DNA of 16,261 nucleotides from CAZSCF01 sp964547585 (GCA_964547585.1 CAZJOI010000016.1:1-16261), one strand, 5' to 3'. Numbered from the stretch's first letter, positions 1 through 6,927 are shown. The notes: a model not told the origin generated them from the letters alone. A program made the numbers and translations.

Positions 1-467
1 AAATTCGAGCCCTTCAAATTCGTGTTATTGACGAAGAAGGTAACCAGTTGGGCATCATGACGCCTAGTGAAGCTTTGGAAATGGCTCGCGAAAGAGAAGT
101 GGACTTGGTAGAAGTTTCGCCACTAGCCAATCCCCCTGTTTGTCGAATAATGGATTATGGAAAATTTCAATATCAGCACGCGAAGTCAACCAAAGTCAAA
201 CAAAAGAAAATTGATGTAAAAGAACTTCGCATCGGTTTCCGAACAGATGAACACGATTTGGAAGTCAGACAAAACCAAGCAGTGAAGTTCATGGAGAAAG
301 GCAATAAAGTTAAAATAGAAATCAGACTCAAGGGAAGAGAAAAAATGCACAAAGATAAAGCCAGAGAAAATCTTGTCAATTTTATTAAAACAATTCCTTT
401 CGAATATAAAATTGAACAAGAAATAAAATCTTTCCCAGGAGGATTCAATGTTGTAATAATGCCATAA
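1..467 (+). CDS. infC: Translation initiation factor IF3, 5'-truncated by the window edge
   Basis: IF3 binds the 30S subunit, prevents premature 50S joining and checks start-codon pairing. The reading frame is open from base 3 with no start codon needed, and the first visible residues (IRALQIRVIDEEGNQLGIM) match the conserved IF3 N-terminal domain. The true start therefore lies upstream; the TTG at 48 is internal. The family motif DLVEVSPLANPPVCRIMDYGK marks the end of the N-domain and the linker. The lysine/arginine-rich C-domain follows (KELRIGFRTDEHDLEVR, then IEIRLKGREK), and the protein ends FPGGFNVVIMP. rpmI starts 33 bp downstream and rplT follows, the usual infC-rpmI-rplT order. In E. 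coli L20 represses this operon; no such site could be confirmed by eye here. Identification is very secure; only the N-terminus is missing. Confidence 0.97.
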   Translation, partial: IRALQIRVIDEEGNQLGIMTPSEALEMAREREVDLVEVSPLANPPVCRIMDYGKFQYQHAKSTKVKQKKIDVKELRIGFRTDEHDLEVRQNQAVKFMEKGNKVKIEIRLKGREKMHKDKARENLVNFIKTIPFEYKIEQEIKSFPGGFNVVIMP

Positions 468-470
468 GTA

Positions 471-486
471 ATTTAAACATTTAAAC
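471..486 (+). repeat. Two tandem copies of ATTTAAAC in the infC-rpmI spacer
   Basis: The octamer ATTTAAAC occurs at 471-478 and again at 479-486, followed by a diverged ATATAAC. It lies between the infC stop and the rpmI ATG, where no Shine-Dalgarno sequence is visible. With only two copies in AT-rich DNA this may be chance, but the next spacers also hold short tandem arrays. Confidence 0.5.
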
Positions 487-500
487 ATATAACTAATATC

Positions 501-701
501 ATGCCGAAACTAAAGACTAAAAAGGCTGCTGCTAAAAAAGTAAAGGTTACTAAGAATAAAAAAATTCTTCGCAGAAAAAGCGGCCAAAATCATTATAATT
601 CCAAAGAAACTGGAAAAAAGGGACGAGAGAAAAAAGGAGACATCGGACTTTTCAAGACCGATGAGGCCAACTATTTCAAAAGAGGTCTCCCTTACGCTTA
701 A
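501..701 (+). CDS. rpmI: 50S ribosomal protein L35
   Basis: L35 is a small basic protein of the large ribosomal subunit. The product is 66 residues, the normal family length. It begins MPKLKTKKAAAKKVKVTKN and contains the family signature around RRKSGQNHYNSKETGKKGREKKG, ending in FKRGLPYA. The ATG at 501 gives the canonical MPK(L/M)KT start. No Shine-Dalgarno sequence precedes it; the preceding bases are AACTAATATC, so initiation is probably leader-poor or coupled to infC translation. It sits between infC and rplT as in most bacteria. Nothing in the protein is unusual; the long repeat-bearing spacer after it is. Confidence 0.97.
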   Translation: MPKLKTKKAAAKKVKVTKNKKILRRKSGQNHYNSKETGKKGREKKGDIGLFKTDEANYFKRGLPYA

Positions 702-736
702 TTAGTTTAAAGTTTTTAGTTCGTAGTTCGTAGTAA
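702..736 (+). repeat. Heptamer tandem array, unit NTAGTTY, five copies
   Basis: Directly after the rpmI stop, five consecutive 7-bp units start at 702, 709, 716, 723 and 730. Examples are TTAGTTT, TTAGTTC and GTAGTTC. AGTT is kept at unit positions 3-6 in four of five units. The period is exactly 7 with no indels. Function is unknown; it could be slippage-generated spacer DNA. Confidence 0.75.
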
Positions 737-764
737 ATTTATATTTTAATAATAAAAACTGTAT

Positions 765-806
765 CATGTTCCATGTTTTATGTTTTATGTCTCATGTTTC
801 ATGACT
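765..806 (+). repeat. Heptamer tandem array, unit YATGTTY, six copies
   Basis: Six consecutive 7-bp units start at 765, 772, 779, 786, 793 and 800. Examples are CATGTTC, CATGTTT and TATGTTT; the last is CATGACT. Every unit contains ATG, and because 7 is one more than a multiple of 3 the six ATGs fall in all three frames just upstream of the rplT start at 816. Three of the short frames end at 804, 809 and 823, the last overlapping the rplT start codon. The array has the same period as the 702-736 array but a different unit. Confidence 0.8.
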
Positions 807-815
807 TAAAAATTT

Positions 816-1160
816 ATGACTAGAGTTAAACGCGGAGTTGCCGCTTCAAAAAGAAGAAAAAATTTGTTGGAAGATGCCAAGGGTTACCGTTGGAAAAGAA
901 AAAGTCTTTATGCAACAGCTAAACAGGCTGTTATTAAGGCTGGCTCATATGCCTTCCGAGACAGAAGAGTCAAGAAACGAACAATGCGAAGACTCTGGAT
1001 TACTCGTCTCAACATTGCTGTACGAAATTTCGGCGTCAAATATAGCCAACTAATAAAAATTATGGCTGACAAAAAAATCGAAATTGACCGCAAGGTACTT
1101 TCTCAAATGGCCATGGAAAACCCAGAAACATTTACCAAATTCATGGAAAAAATAAAATAA
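816..1160 (+). CDS. rplT: 50S ribosomal protein L20
   Basis: L20 binds 23S rRNA early in assembly of the large subunit and in several bacteria also autoregulates this operon. The product is 114 residues, typical for the family. It starts MTRVKRGVAASKRRKNLL (the canonical form is MARVKRGV), followed by the basic helix GYRWKRKSLYATAKQAV and the conserved block RRLWITRLNIAVRNFGVKYSQLI. The ATG at 816 is fixed by this N-terminus. No Shine-Dalgarno sequence is visible; an ATG-rich heptamer array ends 9 bp upstream. The gene is followed by a clear intrinsic terminator at 1177-1208, ending the visible operon. Identification is secure. Confidence 0.97.
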   Translation: MTRVKRGVAASKRRKNLLEDAKGYRWKRKSLYATAKQAVIKAGSYAFRDRRVKKRTMRRLWITRLNIAVRNFGVKYSQLIKIMADKKIEIDRKVLSQMAMENPETFTKFMEKIK

Positions 1161-1176
1161 TTTTCTTCATAAACTT

Positions 1177-1208
1177 AAAAACGTCTTGACTGAATCAAGG
1201 CGTTTTTT
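1177..1208 (+). terminator. Intrinsic terminator of the infC-rpmI-rplT operon
   Basis: A 13-bp stem pairs 1177-1189 (core ACGTCTTGA) with 1195-1207 (core TCAAGGCGT) around the 5-nt loop CTGAA, with one G-U pair and a run of T at the 3' side. It begins 17 nt after the rplT stop. On the - strand the G-U becomes a C-A mismatch, but an A/T-flanked stem with a T run remains. It may therefore also stop transcription arriving from the convergent genes to the right. Confidence 0.9.
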
Positions 1209-1218
1209 ATTTTCTTGT

Positions 1219-1401
1219 TCATTTTTTCTTACCCAGAACTTCCTTGGAAAGTCTCCAGAGCCCATAGAAAGGAAGCCAAATCCAAAGAACCTTGCGCACC
1301 CAGTTGTCGAGAAATCTATTAGAATTCCCCGTTCTCAACATGTCGATAAAAACATACAGAAGGAAAACAACAACTATAAATAGAACAATAAGAACAGTCA
1401 T
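1219..1401 (-). CDS. Small single-pass membrane protein, unknown function
   Basis: I do not recognise a family. The 60-residue product has one clear hydrophobic segment at about residues 2-20 (TVLIVLFIVVVFLLYVFID), then an amphipathic, tryptophan-rich part (NWVRKVLWIWLPFYGLWRLSKE) and a lysine tail GKKK. That suggests a membrane-anchored peptide with a second interfacial segment. It is on the same strand as the HAD phosphatase upstream but separated from it by a 107-bp inverted-repeat element. Its TGA stop is just past the convergent terminator. No Shine-Dalgarno sequence precedes the ATG (context ACTTAAAATT). Coding potential is suggested by the coherent hydrophobic pattern and by its fit between the terminator and the inverted repeat. 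A chance frame cannot be excluded, since the opposite strand also has an open frame here. Confidence 0.6.
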   Translation of the reverse strand: MTVLIVLFIVVVFLLYVFIDMLRTGNSNRFLDNWVRKVLWIWLPFYGLWRLSKEVLGKKK

Positions 1402-1420
1402 AATTTTAAGTATAAAGAAT

Positions 1421-1527
1421 TAACCCCTCACCTTTTACAAAAATCAATACCGACAAGGATATTTTATTTATATCATTTGTTTTTGCAAACAGCAAGTTCG
1501 TAATATTTTGTAAAAGGTGAGGGGTTA
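1421..1527. repeat. 107-bp element bounded by perfect 22-bp inverted repeats
   Basis: The left arm 1421-1442 (beginning TAACCCCTCACCTTTTAC) is the exact reverse complement of the right arm 1506-1527 (ending AGGTGAGGGGTTA). A 63-bp AT-rich interior lies at 1443-1505. There is no mismatch over 22 bp, and matching stops sharply at both ends. The stop codon of the HAD phosphatase gene (1525-1527) forms the outer end of the right arm. No ORF, target-site duplication or T run after the arm is seen, so a standard terminator is unlikely. It could be a miniature, non-coding mobile element or a mobile palindromic repeat, or an mRNA 3'-end structure. Confidence 0.8.
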
Positions 1528-2214
1528 GTTGATTTGATAAATTACATCCTTTTTTTCAACCACAATCTTCCAATTGTTTTTTTTCGCCAGAGATAAAAGA
1601 TTCTCATTTGGGTTAAAAGCAATTGGGTTTTCAACTAAACTTAGAAATTTTGCGTCCGATTCTGTGTCCCCTACGCCATAGGAGCCTTCCAGCGTCAGAT
1701 TATTTTCAGCAGCATATTGCTTAGCAACTTGACCCTTATCCTTGATCGGATCAAAAGCAATTTTACCAGTAAAAAATCCTGATTTATCAGTTTCATAAAT
1801 CGTGCCGTAGGCCTTTTCAAATTTCAAATATTTGTTATATTCCTCTACCACTTCTGAAGGAGAGCCCGAAATAGCAATAATATGGTAGCCTTCTTTTTTG
1901 AGTTTTTTTATCAACTGATTGGCAAAAATATAGGTTCGATCTTTATAAAAAGGTGCAATTTTTTCACTGGCTTTTTCGATGTCCTGCCTCTTGCAGCCTT
2001 CTATGCTCTTGGCATAAAGATCTACCAATGCCTTTCTGTATTCTTCATAGACTCCTTTGTGGTTTAACCAACGAACATAGTGCTTTACCAAAATGTCTCT
2101 AACACTTTTATTAAAAATACCAAGCCAAGAAAGTTCATTGATGAGCTCAAAGGCCAAGTTTTTTCTGAAAATGGTTCCGTCAATATCGAAAATTGCTAAT
2201 TTGTTTTTTGGCAT
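1525..2214 (-). CDS. HAD-superfamily phosphatase, subfamily IB (SerB-like)
   Basis: This is a predicted cytoplasmic Mg2+-dependent phosphohydrolase of 229 residues. All four HAD motifs are visible: motif I DIDGT with nucleophile D10 and acid/base D12; motif II AISGS with S116; motif III lysine K160 in PIKDKGQVA; motif IV GVGDTESDAKF with D183 and D187. A helical cap of about residues 17-95 between motifs I and II is typical of the HAD-IB/phosphoserine phosphatase-like group. The substrate cannot be told; phosphoserine, another phosphomonoester or a lipid phosphate are all possible. It starts 10 bp after the histidine kinase stop, so it is probably co-transcribed with it. No Shine-Dalgarno sequence is seen. 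The stop codon lies inside a 22-bp inverted-repeat arm, so an insertion may have set the present C-terminus (VVEKKDVIYQIN). Confidence 0.9.
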   Translation of the reverse strand: MPKNKLAIFDIDGTIFRKNLAFELINELSWLGIFNKSVRDILVKHYVRWLNHKGVYEEYRKALVDLYAKSIEGCKRQDIEKASEKIAPFYKDRTYIFANQLIKKLKKEGYHIIAISGSPSEVVEEYNKYLKFEKAYGTIYETDKSGFFTGKIAFDPIKDKGQVAKQYAAENNLTLEGSYGVGDTESDAKFLSLVENPIAFNPNENLLSLAKKNNWKIVVEKKDVIYQIN

Positions 2215-2224
2215 ATCATTATTT

Positions 2225-3562
2225 TTAAGCTTTCTTCAATTTTAAAGTAAAATGAGAGCCTACCTCCTCAATACTTTCCACATCAATGTCTCCACCCATC
2301 TTAATGGCTAACTGTTTGGAAATCCAAAGTCCCAATCCTGTTCCAGCAATGGAAATGGTGTTATCCGTTTTAACACGATAAAACTTAGCAAAAAGATTTT
2401 TTAGACCCTCTGAGGATATGCCTAGTCCAGTATCAGCTATAGTTACATAAACAAATTTTTCATCTTCTTTCATTTTTATGTCAATCTTTCCCTTGGGAGT
2501 ATACTTCACGGCATTGCTAATCAAATTTATCACTATTTGTTTGACTCTTTCAGGATCAGCCATGACGTGCTGAATCGAAACTGGAGAATAAAACAGATCC
2601 AGCTGTTTTTGAGAAGCTAATATTTTCATTTCTTCCACTATTTTTTCCATAAGCGGAAGCAAGTCTATTTCTTGAATATCTATCGGCAAACGGTTTTGCT
2701 CCAAACGAGAGACTTCGAGGATATCGCTTACTAAGCTATTAAGTCGTTCTATTGAAATTCCCATATTCTGTAAATAATGTTCTGTCTCTTCGACACTTTC
2801 TTTTTTCCTTAATCCGTCATGCAGCAACTCTACATACCCCCTGAGTGATGTAAGTGGTGTTTTGAGTTCATGACTAGCCATAGAAATGAATTCATCTTTC
2901 ATTTTATCCACTTCTTCAAGTCTAGTTACACGAACGGCATAATGAAACAACCTCGCATGATTTAAGACTAAGAGCAACACAATAAAAATGGAGATAACGG
3001 ACACCCAGTAAACTTTATTTATTTTGTCTTTTATAAAAGCATCATACTGCTCCAAAGAAAATTCCAAAGAAATAAGGCCTAGCCTCTCATTATTCTTTTT
3101 GATAACCTTGGAAACAGTCCAAAATCTGGAAGAATTATCGCTGTTTAAATAGGCAATTCCCGTTTCCTCATTATTCCAAGCCAAAAAATTCAGATTGCTC
3201 TCAACGTTTTGGTTCAAATCATTGCTATTAGTTGAAGCTACAACTTTAAACGTTTTTTCTCCTTCATTTGGGATAAGGATCGAGATATTGCGAATTTCCG
3301 AATCCTTGTTTTTCACTTCATCTATTTTATTTTGCAAATTTTCCTTATTTTCAAAAGAATCTGCAATGAAAACCTGCAAAATATCTTCCACGAGAACGGC
3401 CTTCTTGCGCAACAAAGCATCAACACTCTCTTGAAATTTATCCAAGATGTAATAAGAATTAAAGAATATTATTCCTGTAATTATTGCAATGAGAGCTATT
3501 GAAAAAATAATTGAAGGATTCTTCTTGATAAATTCAATTCCTGCTTTAAACGCTACCTTCAT
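2225..3562 (-). CDS. Membrane sensor histidine kinase, HisKA type
   Basis: This is a 445-residue two-component sensor. A short cytoplasmic N-terminus is followed by TM1 (about 17-39), an extracytoplasmic sensing region of about 140 residues (40-183, no family recognised) and TM2 (about 184-201). After only about 20 residues of linker comes the HisKA dimerisation helix with H231 in SMASHELKTPLTSLRGY. The ATPase domain has the N box (INLISNAVKYTPKG, N350), G1 (ADTGLGIS, D377), the F box (LFAKFYR) and G2 (AGTGLGLWIS). The linker is too short for a normal HAMP domain. Its ATG lies inside the end of the upstream surface-protein gene (17-bp overlap), implying translational coupling and perhaps a shared signal. 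No response regulator is present in the window, so the partner must be elsewhere. Confidence 0.95.
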   Translation of the reverse strand: MKVAFKAGIEFIKKNPSIIFSIALIAIITGIIFFNSYYILDKFQESVDALLRKKAVLVEDILQVFIADSFENKENLQNKIDEVKNKDSEIRNISILIPNEGEKTFKVVASTNSNDLNQNVESNLNFLAWNNEETGIAYLNSDNSSRFWTVSKVIKKNNERLGLISLEFSLEQYDAFIKDKINKVYWVSVISIFIVLLLVLNHARLFHYAVRVTRLEEVDKMKDEFISMASHELKTPLTSLRGYVELLHDGLRKKESVEETEHYLQNMGISIERLNSLVSDILEVSRLEQNRLPIDIQEIDLLPLMEKIVEEMKILASQKQLDLFYSPVSIQHVMADPERVKQIVINLISNAVKYTPKGKIDIKMKEDEKFVYVTIADTGLGISSEGLKNLFAKFYRVKTDNTISIAGTGLGLWISKQLAIKMGGDIDVESIEEVGSHFTLKLKKA

Positions 3563-4892
3563 TTTTATTGTGCATAAAATTTATAAGCAATCCAATAGAA
3601 AATAAAGCTAAACCAATAAAAGAAGCTACTAATATAATCGAGAAGAAAATGAAGTCTATGCCAAATTTTCTGTTTAGAGTTTGATCTTGCGCTGATTTCA
3701 AACTATCCAATTCTGAATCTCCTACCACATCTATAGCTTCCGCTGTCTTTATAAAAGCAATTGGCTCACTCTTGGCAGTTATTTTTCCGGTATTATCATT
3801 AACCGTTACATATACTTCATGTTGACCATCTTCCAAATTCTTGTCTAAATCATATTCCCAATTTCCATCAGCGTCAGTCTTAACAGTTACAACAATCGGA
3901 TTAGTACTATATATGTAAAGTGTTACGAAGCTATTCGGCAATCCCTTGCCTTGCAAATTTGTGACATTCTTGCCATCTTTATTTTTAGTTTTTACATTCG
4001 TTACTTTGTATTTATCAGAAACTTCGCCCATTTCCTTCGGACTTTGAAAAACCATTTTGTCGCTCTTATCGCCGTCTATCGATGCTTTTAATGGATCAAA
4101 ACCATTTTTTATTTCATCTAAATCCTGATAGCCATCCTGGTCTGTGTCAGTTGAAAAAGGATTAGTATCCAACCTAACCTCTTCTTTATCAGGAATACCA
4201 TCATGGTCACTGTCTACTAAAGAATTTTCAGATTGAGTAATCCTATCTTTTTCTTCTTGCGTAATATCTTTGACTGGCAAACTTACATTTACCTTTTTTC
4301 CACCAGAAAAATATTCCCCTTCCTTAGTTTCCACTTTTGAATAAACATTATAATTGCCATTGGGAAGTTTTTGGCTAGCATCAACATTTAAAGTCCATGA
4401 ATTATCTGTAGTCGGGGTAGCACTACCAATAAAACTTGCCGGAACAGCCTCACTTTTGGCAGTATCTTTGGCATAGACATCAACTTTTTTTGTTTTTGTT
4501 GTATCTTTTACCTGAGTATCAATCTTGATATCCTTTTCCTTTATCAGAGATGCTGTTTCCTGATCTTTAGTTTTAGTGTCTTTGTCTTTTACTAAAGACG
4601 TTGTTTCTGTAGACGACGGTGAAGATAAAACGATATTGCTCGTTGTATCTTTTTTTGGATTAACAATTTCTGTTTTTGTAATCCTAGAAAGAGGTTCCGC
4701 GGTTTTTTGAACTTCTGGGACAATAGCTGACCTAACTGTGCTAACTGGGCTTGAAGAGGTGGTTACACCTGTCGTGCCAATACCATCCGTGCTTTCACCA
4801 AAAACTATTCCAATCCAAAGAGCCACGCCAGAAACTACAATCAAAAAAAATCCCGCTAAAAATAACCCATCCCCTTTTTGTTTTTTTCTCAT
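3546..4892 (-). CDS. Surface protein with Ig-like domains and thrombospondin type 3 repeats
   Basis: This 448-residue protein is anchored at both ends. An N-terminal hydrophobic segment (about 10-31) and a C-terminal one (about 410-437) leave most of the chain outside. In order: a Ser/Thr- and Lys/Asp-rich low-complexity linker (about 38-146), an Ig-like beta domain (about 148-205), a calcium-binding thrombospondin type 3 pair at 227-267 (DSDHDGIPDKEEV then DTDQDGYQDLDEI), and a second Ig-like domain (about 310-378, with TDADGNWEYDLDKNLEDGQHEVYVT). The DxDxDG spacing is the Ca2+-binding signature. The kinase gene overlaps its 3' end by 17 bp, so the two are likely made together. It could be a signal-receiving partner of that kinase or simply a structural envelope protein; the sequence does not decide. 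Confidence 0.85.
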   Translation of the reverse strand: MRKKQKGDGLFLAGFFLIVVSGVALWIGIVFGESTDGIGTTGVTTSSSPVSTVRSAIVPEVQKTAEPLSRITKTEIVNPKKDTTSNIVLSSPSSTETTSLVKDKDTKTKDQETASLIKEKDIKIDTQVKDTTKTKKVDVYAKDTAKSEAVPASFIGSATPTTDNSWTLNVDASQKLPNGNYNVYSKVETKEGEYFSGGKKVNVSLPVKDITQEEKDRITQSENSLVDSDHDGIPDKEEVRLDTNPFSTDTDQDGYQDLDEIKNGFDPLKASIDGDKSDKMVFQSPKEMGEVSDKYKVTNVKTKNKDGKNVTNLQGKGLPNSFVTLYIYSTNPIVVTVKTDADGNWEYDLDKNLEDGQHEVYVTVNDNTGKITAKSEPIAFIKTAEAIDVVGDSELDSLKSAQDQTLNRKFGIDFIFFSIILVASFIGLALFSIGLLINFMHNKNEGSV

Positions 4893-4956
4893 AATTTTTT
4901 ATTAAAATATAGCCCCTTTAAACCTACTCTTATTTAAATTTTACCACAAAGTATCT

Positions 4957-5757
4957 TTATTCCAAAACAATCATAGCTTTTCCGCCTTTTTCAATATTTT
5001 CCTTTTTACCCGTGAAATCATGAATGGCTTTATATAGGACATCTATATTATATTTGTACCCATCTCCCTTTCTCGTCCCAGGATCATTGGTAATGATATT
5101 ATCTCCTTCATATCCAACCAGTACCAAATTATGATAAAGCGGACCAGGCGGAGTAAAATTCGGATTGCCCAAAAGTCTGCCGGCAACCGGAACAATAATT
5201 GGATAACCCTTGGATAGATATTTTTTCAAATCATCTTTCTTAAAGTCATAAACCACTTCCATTTTTACTCCATCTTTTGGCTGACTATAAAATTCAGCAT
5301 AAAGTCTGGCTGTCTGTTCAGCGTTGCTATCCTTGTAATCTCCGTATTTTTTGATTTGAAATTCTACCAGATCTTGAATTTCTTTTTCAGCAATTTGAAT
5401 TGAAAGGTCCTTCTTGTCCAAAAAATATTTAACCATAACAATTGAGGCTTCCTCACAAGCTTCTTCATGCAATTCATCCCATTTGGCAAATGGGGCTTGT
5501 GATGTAAATGGCACATCAAGCAAGACTTTGTCTGGAATTTTTTCCTCTTCAATGTCCTCTTGTCTTAGCCTTGTTTTATTTTCAATATTTTCTTCAGTAT
5601 CAATCTCCGCGTCAACCGTATCTTCTGAAATAATAATTTCTTCTGGGATAGCGGTTTCAATCTTTTTTGGTTTATTTTCTTTTTTTGAAAAATAAAAAAC
5701 ACCACCGGTTACAATTAGCAAAATAACTATTATTATTTTTATTTTATTGTTAAGCAT
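4957..5757 (-). CDS. Membrane-anchored C39-like cysteine peptidase
   Basis: The product is 266 residues from the ATG at 5757. A TTG at 5772 would add five residues but overlaps the upstream stop, so ATG is preferred. Numbering from the ATG: TM anchor about 5-23, acidic linker about 30-75, then a papain-fold peptidase domain of the C39-like group. Visible catalytic elements are Q87 in VPFTSQAPF (oxyanion hole), C101 in HEEACEEASIVM, H209 in PLYHNLVLVGY and D225 in IITNDPGT. Many such proteins cut leader or surface peptides; here no ABC transporter domain is fused, so a free peptidase outside the membrane is expected. The gap to the L,D-transpeptidase gene is only 4 bp, so they are almost surely co-transcribed. 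The substrate is unknown. Confidence 0.88.
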   Translation of the reverse strand: MLNNKIKIIIVILLIVTGGVFYFSKKENKPKKIETAIPEEIIISEDTVDAEIDTEENIENKTRLRQEDIEEEKIPDKVLLDVPFTSQAPFAKWDELHEEACEEASIVMVKYFLDKKDLSIQIAEKEIQDLVEFQIKKYGDYKDSNAEQTARLYAEFYSQPKDGVKMEVVYDFKKDDLKKYLSKGYPIIVPVAGRLLGNPNFTPPGPLYHNLVLVGYEGDNIITNDPGTRKGDGYKYNIDVLYKAIHDFTGKKENIEKGGKAMIVLE

Positions 5758-5761
5758 AAAT

Positions 5762-6895
5762 TTAGTACACAATAATTGGAGTACTTATTTCTGCCCACTC
5801 AAAGACTCGTTGAGCCGGACCGACGCCCAGACGCACACAACCATGGGAAACAGGAATACCCAAGTGATTAGCACCTTCCTTGTATCCACCTGGCCATTCC
5901 GGCAATTCATGAATTCCAAATTTGCCATCTGGCACTATCGCCATCCAATATGGCATATAGAGCCCATAGGCCTTAGACCAGACTCTGGGGGCTTTATTTC
6001 TGATGTCAAACTGTCCTTTTGGAGTATTCATACCCATTTTCCCTGAAGAAACAAGGAACGAGTCTAGCAACCTTCCTTCTTCAAAAATAGTCATAATTTG
6101 GCTGGATAAATTGATATCGATATATTTACCACTTTTTATTTTGGAACGAGTATACTTCTTGGCTTGCTCCAAGCGCAGAGCAAAGTCTTTATCCCAATTT
6201 TGAGGCGCTGCGGGTAGAGTTTCGAAAGAGCTCTCGTAAATCTGTTTGTAATTTTCGGAAGTATCGTCTTTTTGCTTAATAAGAACCTTGACCTTGTATT
6301 CCTTGCCGCTCTCTATTTCATTCGCATTCTTGGGCAAAAGCTGAAACTGCGTTTTCTCTGAGTTAATGTTATACGCTATTTCGAGCTTAGGTTCAACCTC
6401 AAAGCCCACAAAAAAACCTTCCACGTTTTTATCAAAATCAATAGTTATCGGATCCTCAATATCAAAAATCACATCCTTGGTGCCGGAAACCGGTATGAAA
6501 TTTTTGACCTGCGGGTATTTGGCTACAGAAAAATTAATTTCTTTGGATGCTGTTTTGAAAAAAAACATATTTCTGCCTTCTGGTATAGTAATTTTATATT
6601 CACTTTCAGGTTTCCAAAATTTTTGCGGAGAAATAATCAATTTCTTATTTGAATTTTCCCAAGCAATTTTAATATCTTCCTTGGGAAAAATCTCAATGGG
6701 TTTTTCAAATTGAGAAGGAATCTGTGCCACCGAAAAGCTCAAGACAATCGGCTCTGTCGGATTAATATCTTGCGTATCAGAAATGCTAGTTTTCATATTA
6801 AATAAATTTTCCGAACCAACGACAAAATAGAAGCCAACCAGAAAACTGACGAACATTATAACTAAAACTAAGACTAGCTTAATGATTATTTTCAT
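5762..6895 (-). CDS. L,D-transpeptidase (YkuD) with N-terminal Ig-like domains
   Basis: This is a 377-residue enzyme anchored by an N-terminal TM (about 5-26). Two beta-rich Ig-like modules follow (about 38-125, with TEPIVLSFS, and about 126-228, with SGTKDVIFDIEDPITIDFD). The C-terminal YkuD domain (about 255-377) begins KYIDINLSSQIMTIFEEG. It carries the catalytic signature SHGCVRL with C353, preceded by H329 in FGIHELPEWPGG. YkuD enzymes form 3-3 peptidoglycan cross-links or attach proteins to peptidoglycan. The domain ends at residue 377 with STPIIVY, as is usual. The gene is next to a C39-like peptidase (4-bp gap), pointing to a peptidoglycan or surface-protein processing unit. The start ATG at 6895 is the only one upstream of the TM. 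No Shine-Dalgarno sequence is seen. Confidence 0.93.
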   Translation of the reverse strand: MKIIIKLVLVLVIMFVSFLVGFYFVVGSENLFNMKTSISDTQDINPTEPIVLSFSVAQIPSQFEKPIEIFPKEDIKIAWENSNKKLIISPQKFWKPESEYKITIPEGRNMFFFKTASKEINFSVAKYPQVKNFIPVSGTKDVIFDIEDPITIDFDKNVEGFFVGFEVEPKLEIAYNINSEKTQFQLLPKNANEIESGKEYKVKVLIKQKDDTSENYKQIYESSFETLPAAPQNWDKDFALRLEQAKKYTRSKIKSGKYIDINLSSQIMTIFEEGRLLDSFLVSSGKMGMNTPKGQFDIRNKAPRVWSKAYGLYMPYWMAIVPDGKFGIHELPEWPGGYKEGANHLGIPVSHGCVRLGVGPAQRVFEWAEISTPIIVY

Positions 6896-6927
6896 TATCA
6901 GGAAAATTTATCATTTAAAAATGAGGC

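Noticed and set aside
48..467. TTG at 48 as the start of infC
   Set aside because: The same frame is open to base 3 and the upstream residues match the conserved IF3 N-terminal domain, so the gene is cut by the window edge.
702..806. CRISPR array
   Set aside because: Units are 7 bp with no spacers and no cas genes are present.
1186..1383. + strand frame opposite the 60-residue membrane protein
   Set aside because: It starts inside the rplT terminator stem and its product lacks any coherent domain or hydrophobic pattern.
1421..1527. Standard intrinsic terminator
   Set aside because: The arms are 63 bp apart and no T run follows on either strand.
5758..5772. TTG start of the C39-like peptidase
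   Set aside because: It overlaps the upstream stop and adds only five residues; the ATG at 5757 directly precedes the membrane anchor.
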